The notes beneath the pieces are model-generated. The model did no database searches, was not told the origin of the DNA, and was given only the letters and a program-made list of their open reading frames with translations. A program made the translations under genes and the position numbers. A stretch of 44,506 nucleotides of DNA from Frankiales bacterium (GTDB taxonomy: Bacteria; Actinomycetota; Actinomycetes; Mycobacteriales; SCTD01): the NCBI GenBank assembly GCA_025465135.1, contig JAODNA010000049.1, positions 1-44,506 of the forward strand, read 5' to 3'. Shown one piece after another: positions 39,546 to 44,506 of this stretch. Position 1 is the stretch's first letter. Every line of letters begins with the position of its first letter.

Positions 39546-40499
39546 ATGGTTTCGGGGCGTGTGGCACTTGCCAGCCTGGCTGCCTCCGCGCTGCTGACGA
39601 CACTGGTCGCAGTCCTGCCGACTACCGCTGCCAGGTCGGTCGCATTCGCGTCCGAGACACCGACCCCCACGGCCTCGCCGGTGAGCAGTCCGTCGGATAC
39701 GCCGACCGCCACGATGACCCCGACTCCGAGTCCGGCTGCCAGCCCAGTGCGGAGTCACGTCGAGGTCATCACCCTCCCGAGCACCGACCGCGGCCGGACC
39801 TCCCGCGTCGTTCGCGTTTACAGACCTGCCGTCGCCGACAGCCCTGAGCTCCCCGTGCTGTACCTGCTGCACGGTCAGTACGGCACGCCGGCGGACCCTT
39901 TCAACGCCGGGATGCAGGGTTCGCTCGATGCGCTCTTCTCGTCCGGCGTGGCCCCTTTCGTCGTCGCGGTGCCCGATGGGGACTCGAAGACCCGCAGCGA
40001 TGACGAGTGGGGCGACGCGGCCGACCGGGCCGACCTGCTGGAGACCTTCCTGAGCCGGGACGTGCTGCCTGCGGTCGAGGGCGCGAACCGACGTGACCGC
40101 GCGCATCGAGCCGTTGCGGGCTTCTCCATGGGCGGCTACGCCGCTGTCTTCAGCGCGCAGCTGCACGCAGCGTCGTACGGGCAGGTCGTCGCCTTGGCGG
40201 GCTACTTCCACCCCGACGACCCGCAAGGCGTGTTCCCGTCCTCTGCCGAGCGCTGGGCGCACTACCCGATCGGTCGCGCGTGGGCGCTGGATCACACGAG
40301 GGTGCTGCTGCTCGACTGCACCCGCGAGACCGACCCGGTGATCCGCGGCGACATCTACCGCATGCGCGACGCCTTGACCCGCGCTGGACATCCCCCGGGC
40401 ACCGTCGTGACGCCTGGCAGCCATGGCTGGACGTGGGTGCAGTCGCTCTGGCCGAGGGTGGCGCGGTTTCTCGCCGAGGGCTGGGCACAGGTCCGCTAG
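39546..40499 (+). CDS. Secreted esterase (antigen 85 / esterase D fold)
   Basis: A protein of 317 aa from ATG 39546. A signal peptide (about 5-36) is followed by a Thr/Pro/Ser linker (38-68). The hydrolase domain has LYLLHGQYG as oxyanion region, the nucleophile S194 in GFSMGGY, an acid in LLLDCTRETD and a His in TPGSHGW. It probably removes or transfers acyl groups on envelope glycans or lipids. An SGNH hydrolase gene follows ten bases after its stop. Confidence 0.85.
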   Translation: MVSGRVALASLAASALLTTLVAVLPTTAARSVAFASETPTPTASPVSSPSDTPTATMTPTPSPAASPVRSHVEVITLPSTDRGRTSRVVRVYRPAVADSPELPVLYLLHGQYGTPADPFNAGMQGSLDALFSSGVAPFVVAVPDGDSKTRSDDEWGDAADRADLLETFLSRDVLPAVEGANRRDRAHRAVAGFSMGGYAAVFSAQLHAASYGQVVALAGYFHPDDPQGVFPSSAERWAHYPIGRAWALDHTRVLLLDCTRETDPVIRGDIYRMRDALTRAGHPPGTVVTPGSHGWTWVQSLWPRVARFLAEGWAQVR

Positions 40500-40509
40500 T
40501 GAGTCCACG

Positions 40510-41340
40510 ATGAGCCGCGACCTCGCGACCGAAGGCAACACTCTCGCGCGTCGCCTGATCGTGCCCGTCGTCCTGGCGGTAGCGCTGTGCGGCACCCTCC
40601 TCGCCGGTGGCGTAGCGGGAAGCCAGGACAGACCGGCCCACTGGTCGGGCGTCGCGGCGCGATCCGTCACGCCGGCACGACCCACGAGCGTGTCGGGCAC
40701 CGTCGTGGTGATGGGCGACTCCGTCGCCGCCGGGACCGGGTGCGACTGCGACGGCTTCGGCCTGCTGCTGGCCCGACGGCTGGGAGCCGTCACCGGACTG
40801 CGGCGGTACGGGCAGGACGGTCTGACGGCGAGCCGGCTCGCGAGGGATCTCGCCGGGCCAAGCGTGATGACCTCCGACTTGCGCTCAGCCGCAGTAGTGA
40901 CGGTGACGATCGGCGCGAACGACTTCGACGCGGCGCTCGCCGAAGGCACGAACTGCGACGGCGCCCGGTGCTTCTCGTCCGATCTGGCCCAGCTCTCGAG
41001 CACCCTGCCGACGCTCCTCCAGCGGGTGCGCGCACTTGCCCCTCCTCGCGCGCGCGTCCTCGTGATGGGGTACTGGAACGTCTTCCTGGACGGTGCCGTT
41101 GGGCGTCGCCACGGGCCGACATACGTGGCTACGAGCGACGCGCTCACGCGCAAGGTCAACCAGCAGATCGCCGCAGCAGCCAACGGGGCCGGGGCGACGT
41201 ACATCGATCTGTACGGATCGTTCAAGGGCGCGGGTGACCGCGATGACACGGCCCTACTCGCCCCCGACGGTGACCACCCGGGCCCGGCGGGCCAGGCGCT
41301 GATCGCGCATCTGCTCGCGCAGGCACTCGTCGACGGCTGA
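40510..41340 (+). CDS. Secreted SGNH/GDSL hydrolase
   Basis: A protein of 276 aa from ATG 40510. A hydrophobic N-terminal segment (LIVPVVLAVALCGTLLAGGV) serves as signal or anchor. SGNH blocks are clear: block I VVVMGDSVAAG (S71), block III IGANDF and block V DGDHPG with the catalytic His. It is likely an acyl esterase on sugars or lipids. It probably shares an operon with the esterase at 39546. Confidence 0.87.
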   Translation: MSRDLATEGNTLARRLIVPVVLAVALCGTLLAGGVAGSQDRPAHWSGVAARSVTPARPTSVSGTVVVMGDSVAAGTGCDCDGFGLLLARRLGAVTGLRRYGQDGLTASRLARDLAGPSVMTSDLRSAAVVTVTIGANDFDAALAEGTNCDGARCFSSDLAQLSSTLPTLLQRVRALAPPRARVLVMGYWNVFLDGAVGRRHGPTYVATSDALTRKVNQQIAAAANGAGATYIDLYGSFKGAGDRDDTALLAPDGDHPGPAGQALIAHLLAQALVDG

Positions 41341-41344
41341 GCCC

Positions 41345-42088
41345 TCATGAGCCCGCCCCCGCCAAGAGGGCTCGATCGTTGCGCCGCTTCCGACGGTCGA
41401 CCAGCGCGCCACGAATCCGCTCACGCGCAGGCACGTTGTACAGGCGCTGCTGGTGGGTCGGCACCACCAGGCTCCCGGCATCCGGAAGCTGGCGGAGCAG
41501 GGCCAACGATCCCAGGGAGGCTGCTGCGACGTGGGCGGCTTCGAGCTGCCCGACGCTGGTCGGGTGCTGCCGGTCCGGTGCCATCGACCAGGGCCCGTTC
41601 AGGGCGCCTTCCAGTTCGATGAGCGTCACTCCGGCGTGTTCGACGACGCGCCGGACCAGGCCGTTCGCCAGTCCGACAGCGTGCTCGCAGGCCCGCCAGC
41701 TGAGGTCCGGAGTGCGCATCGTCGCGGGCAGGGTCCCCACGGCCACGACCTGGCACGAGGACCGCAGTCCAAGGCAGACCTGCGTCAGCGCGGCCGTGAG
41801 GGCGTCGACGTCAAGGCGGCCGATGTCATTGGCACCGAGCCAGGCGACGCCGAGCTGGTAACGACGATGGCTCAGCAACGGCAGCTGGTCGCGAACGACC
41901 TGCTGGGCCGTCGCACCGTTGACGGCGTGCTGCGTGAGACAGGCTCCGCCGGCCCACGCGAGCCACGCCGCCCAGGACACGCAGCTCAGTCCGCCGAGCG
42001 GCAAGCCGTAGCCCGTCAGCCAGCTGTCCCCGACAGCGACAACCCCGTGGGAGCCCCCGCCCGCCATGTCCACGAAAGCCTCCGGCAC
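41345..42088 (-). CDS. SGNH/GDSL hydrolase, cytosolic form
   Basis: A protein of 247 aa without a signal peptide. Block I is VVAVGDSWLTG (S22), block III WLGANDIG and block V APDRQHPTS with the catalytic His. The C-terminus is basic (RIRGALVDRRKRRN). It is convergent with the secreted SGNH gene, four bases between the stops. It lies 71 bases after the MptB-like gene on the same strand. Lack of a signal suggests action on intracellular intermediates. Confidence 0.83.
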   Translation of the reverse strand: MPEAFVDMAGGGSHGVVAVGDSWLTGYGLPLGGLSCVSWAAWLAWAGGACLTQHAVNGATAQQVVRDQLPLLSHRRYQLGVAWLGANDIGRLDVDALTAALTQVCLGLRSSCQVVAVGTLPATMRTPDLSWRACEHAVGLANGLVRRVVEHAGVTLIELEGALNGPWSMAPDRQHPTSVGQLEAAHVAAASLGSLALLRQLPDAGSLVVPTHQQRLYNVPARERIRGALVDRRKRRNDRALLAGAGS

Positions 42089-42159
42089 CCTTCCTCCGCG
42101 ACCTCACTGCCAGGAGGACGCGTGGGGCCCGGCGCGCAGTTCCGGCTCACAGCGCGCAC

Positions 42160-43596
42160 TCAGGGAACCGTCAGGTTGTCGACCGAGCGCCTGCCTGTCG
42201 TCCCGGCTCGACGTCGCAGGACGAGCAAGGCCGCAGTGACGAGCAAGAGGCCGCCGGCATCCCCCAGCGCCGTCACGCGCTGCATCTGCACTACCGGCAT
42301 CGGCAGGTCGCTCATCACCGCCGCAATGCCGGCCGCCGCCGCGACCACCAGCTCGGTCGTGCCGCCGGTCATCAGCAAGCACGCGACCGCCGGGACGAGG
42401 TACCAGGGCCAGAGTGCGGGACCAGCCAAGGTCGAGGCCAGGAGCACGTAGCCGGCCGTGGTGACGGGTGGCCGGCGCGACGCCGTCAGACAGAGGTAGG
42501 CCGCCGCCATCACGCCGAGCGCCAGCGCCGCCCCGCGCAGAACAGGCAGGGATGCCAGCACGGATGTGTGCGTGAGGGTGCTCCACACGAGCGCGGCCTG
42601 CGTCGGAAGCGATACCGGGTTCCAGACCCGCAACGTCGCGGGGATCGCAGGCCACCACCCGGTCGGGTCGGGCTGCAGCACGCAGGCCAACGCAAGAGCA
42701 GCCGCGGCGCCCGCGATCATGTGCTGGGCGAGAGCCCGCCACCCGCCGCGTCGCAGAGCGCTGATCAGCAGTACCGGAAGAGCGATCAGGACGGTGACCT
42801 TGACGGCTGCGGCGACGAGCACGACGACGACCGCCCACCGCGTTCTGCCCACGGTGTGAAGAACCCAGGCGACCCCGAGCCCGGCCATGAGCACCGCCTC
42901 GAGATGCAGTCCGCCGACGAGGTGCAGCAGAACAAGCGGATTGGCCAGCAGCATCCACAGCGTCAAGGACCGTCGGCCCGCTGGGGCGAGCCGCCACGCG
43001 CACCACGCCGTTACCGCGATTGCCAGCAGTATGACCAGGCGCAGGCAAATCAGCGCAACGACGGCATTGCCGTGGGAGACGGCCAGGCAGGCCGAGAAGA
43101 GGCGAAGGGCAAGGGGTCCGTACGGCGACACCCGAGCTCGGTAGAGCGGGTCAACCGCCTGGAGCAACGGGGAGCCTGCGCCCAGTACGGCGGCGGGAGG
43201 GCGATACGGATTGCCGTGGCTGGTGACCGCGCCCTGCGCCAGGAACGCATAGGCGTCCTGCGACAGCATGGGAGGCGCCAGCGCGAACGGCGTCGCCCAC
43301 AGCGCCGCGACGGCCAGCACGATGCGTGGTGGCACCCGATCGTGCAGAACCACCCAGGCTCCTAGCAGCCAGAGGGCCACCAGCCCGAGAACCGCGAGGA
43401 CCACGAGCGCTCCGCCATGGACAAAGGCTCGCGGTTCTCGATCCCAAGGCGCCAGGCGCGTCACCTCGACCCACCAACGGCCGAGCAGTTGGCGTGCCCC
43501 ATATGCCTGGATGGGGGCCGTGCAGGCGACACAGGCCGCGCTCGCCCCGAACCCTGCGGCGGTGATCCCGGCGATGCGCCAGGAGCGGCCGTTCAC
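42160..43596 (-). CDS. MptB-like polyprenol-phosphomannose-dependent mannosyltransferase
   Basis: A protein of 478 aa from GTG 43596, overlapping the stop of the preceding glycosyltransferase (GTGA); the longer frame upstream is a shadow. It has about twelve membrane helices. The GT-C type signature is in the first outside loop: SQDAYAFLAQGAVTSHG and then VDPLYRARVSPYGPL, as in MptB/MptA enzymes that use polyprenol-phosphate mannose to add alpha-1,6-linked mannose to lipoglycan. The acceptor here is unknown. Confidence 0.82.
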   Translation of the reverse strand: MNGRSWRIAGITAAGFGASAACVACTAPIQAYGARQLLGRWWVEVTRLAPWDREPRAFVHGGALVVLAVLGLVALWLLGAWVVLHDRVPPRIVLAVAALWATPFALAPPMLSQDAYAFLAQGAVTSHGNPYRPPAAVLGAGSPLLQAVDPLYRARVSPYGPLALRLFSACLAVSHGNAVVALICLRLVILLAIAVTAWCAWRLAPAGRRSLTLWMLLANPLVLLHLVGGLHLEAVLMAGLGVAWVLHTVGRTRWAVVVVLVAAAVKVTVLIALPVLLISALRRGGWRALAQHMIAGAAAALALACVLQPDPTGWWPAIPATLRVWNPVSLPTQAALVWSTLTHTSVLASLPVLRGAALALGVMAAAYLCLTASRRPPVTTAGYVLLASTLAGPALWPWYLVPAVACLLMTGGTTELVVAAAAGIAAVMSDLPMPVVQMQRVTALGDAGGLLLVTAALLVLRRRAGTTGRRSVDNLTVP

Positions 43597-44506
43597 GAGG
43601 CGCCGGCGAGGTCTTGGTGCAGCGGCTCGAACCCGGTCACGACCGGGGGTGGCTTGCGCAGCTCGGAGACGACGCGACGTGTTGTTGCGACGAGCAGCCC
43701 AAGAAGCACGAGATCTCGCAGGGAGAGGACGATCAAGCCCGGCCACGCCCGCCGCAGCAAGTCGGCGTACAGCCAGGGGAAGACCAGTTGAGTCAGCGCG
43801 GTCAGCCCGAGTGCCCAAGGGACGTACGGACGCCACGACTCGGGGTCGAGGAGGCACGCCGCGACCAGAACAGCCAGCAACCACAGCAGGTACTGCGGAC
43901 TGAGGACCTTGTCGGTGGCGATCATGACCAGGCTGAGAGTCAGGGCGCTGAGGGCCACGTGACCAGGGGTCGCCCTCTCGCGCATGAACGCCCAGTGCGC
44001 CAAGACCACGAGCACGATCCCTGCCAGGCTGATGCCGCCAACCGCCGTCGCCAGGGTCTTCGCCGGTCCGCCAACGACCTCCCAGGCGCCGAAGCGGTAT
44101 CGCGTCGCGTAGCCCGGCAACCGCAGGCGGTTGAGCCACATCAGCGGAAGGGCGACGACTGACTCGACCTGCAGTCCCCGGCGAGCCTGATAGTGCAGAA
44201 CCTGCCCGAACCCGGAGCTGCCGGTGACCACTCGGCTCACCGCGCCGGCCCCGAGGACGATCGCGGTCATCCCGCTCACACTGATCAGGGCGGCGCGGCG
44301 GGTGCGCTGGATCGGGGCGAGGAGCGCGGGCCAGAGCTTGAGGATCGCCCCGACGCCCGCGTAGGACCCGGACCGCCGAGGTCGACCACCACCGGCGGCG
44401 ACGATCGCAAGCAGGGCCGCGCCCGCAGGGAGCAGGTCGTAGCGCGTCCAGCTGACCGCACCGAGCAACGGCGGACCGTACGTCCACAGCGCGGTCGCCG
44501 GAGGGC
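43593..44506 (-). CDS. GT87-family (DUF2029) membrane glycosyltransferase, 5' end outside window
   Basis: The frame is open to the window edge; 304 codons are visible. Motifs of the PimE-like GT87 family are present: WTYGPPLLG near the edge, GVGAILKLWPALL as the substrate loop, and TDKVLSPQYLLWL near the end. About eight membrane helices remain. These enzymes transfer mannose or arabinose from polyprenol phosphate outside the membrane. It is coupled to the MptB-like gene by a GTGA overlap. Confidence 0.85.
   Translation of the reverse strand, partial: PPATALWTYGPPLLGAVSWTRYDLLPAGAALLAIVAAGGGRPRRSGSYAGVGAILKLWPALLAPIQRTRRAALISVSGMTAIVLGAGAVSRVVTGSSGFGQVLHYQARRGLQVESVVALPLMWLNRLRLPGYATRYRFGAWEVVGGPAKTLATAVGGISLAGIVLVVLAHWAFMRERATPGHVALSALTLSLVMIATDKVLSPQYLLWLLAVLVAACLLDPESWRPYVPWALGLTALTQLVFPWLYADLLRRAWPGLIVLSLRDLVLLGLLVATTRRVVSELRKPPPVVTGFEPLHQDLAGAS

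Noticed and set aside
42160-44487. 775-codon frame that would join the MptB-like gene to a long N-terminal extension
   Set aside because: The first 295 residues are a frame-shifted shadow of the GT87 gene. GTG 43596 with a GTGA overlap is the proper start.

Overview
The window is about 70% G+C, densely coded, with many GTG starts and four-base ATGA/GTGA overlaps. It carries gene families typical of Actinomycetes: GAF-ANTAR regulators, NarL-type two-component systems, a deazaflavin (F420)-type nitroreductase, an MptB-like polyprenol-phosphomannose mannosyltransferase and a DUF6351-type secreted protein. It is a chromosomal segment of a high-GC actinobacterium; I cannot name the genus. There is no rRNA, integrase, transposase or CRISPR array. 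One tRNA with a CAU anticodon is present.

Layout. 1-6.1 kb: end of an exported protein, a class III nucleotidyl cyclase behind a secreted Asp-box (sialidase-like) propeller protein, and a three-gene signalling operon (lone receiver, membrane histidine kinase, LuxR-type response regulator). 6.1-11.2 kb: an export-dominated locus with a Cys-rich secreted protein, an ECF-like sigma factor fused to a membrane segment and an outside tail, a divergent 60-aa secreted peptide, and a minus-strand operon of five exported products (two related 72-aa two-Cys peptides, a 142-aa protein, a PknH-sensor-like lipoprotein and a subtilase-like protease) with a strong hairpin after its first gene. 11.2-20.4 kb: AraC/VOC pair, MarR/hemerythrin divergent pair with a visible operator, an F420-type oxidoreductase, two paralogous secreted esterases, a DUF6351 protein and a PucR/CdaR-type regulator. 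20.4-22.4 kb: the tRNA, small genes, two micro-ORFs both ending in Lys-Trp, and a lipoprotein phosphoesterase. 22.6-26.6 kb: a secreted subtilase with eight WSATS repeats, translationally coupled to a membrane GGDEF-EAL protein. 26.7-32.5 kb: an MFS exporter behind a leader-peptide/hairpin attenuator, an NTF2-like gene and lipoprotein, a lone receiver and two translationally coupled GAF-ANTAR proteins. 32.5-37.8 kb: a b6-type cytochrome b with a 49-aa membrane protein and a two-TM partner, a DHA2 exporter, a b561-like protein and a YibE/F-like protein. 37.8-44.5 kb: secreted esterases, two SGNH hydrolases and two polyprenol-dependent glycosyltransferases, which looks like an envelope-glycan locus.

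The best candidates for something undescribed are the exported-peptide operon beside the membrane-tethered sigma factor, the leader-peptide attenuator of the MFS gene, the KW micro-ORFs, and the split cytochrome b cluster that lacks a Rieske gene. All functional assignments come from reading motifs by eye; no database search was run.
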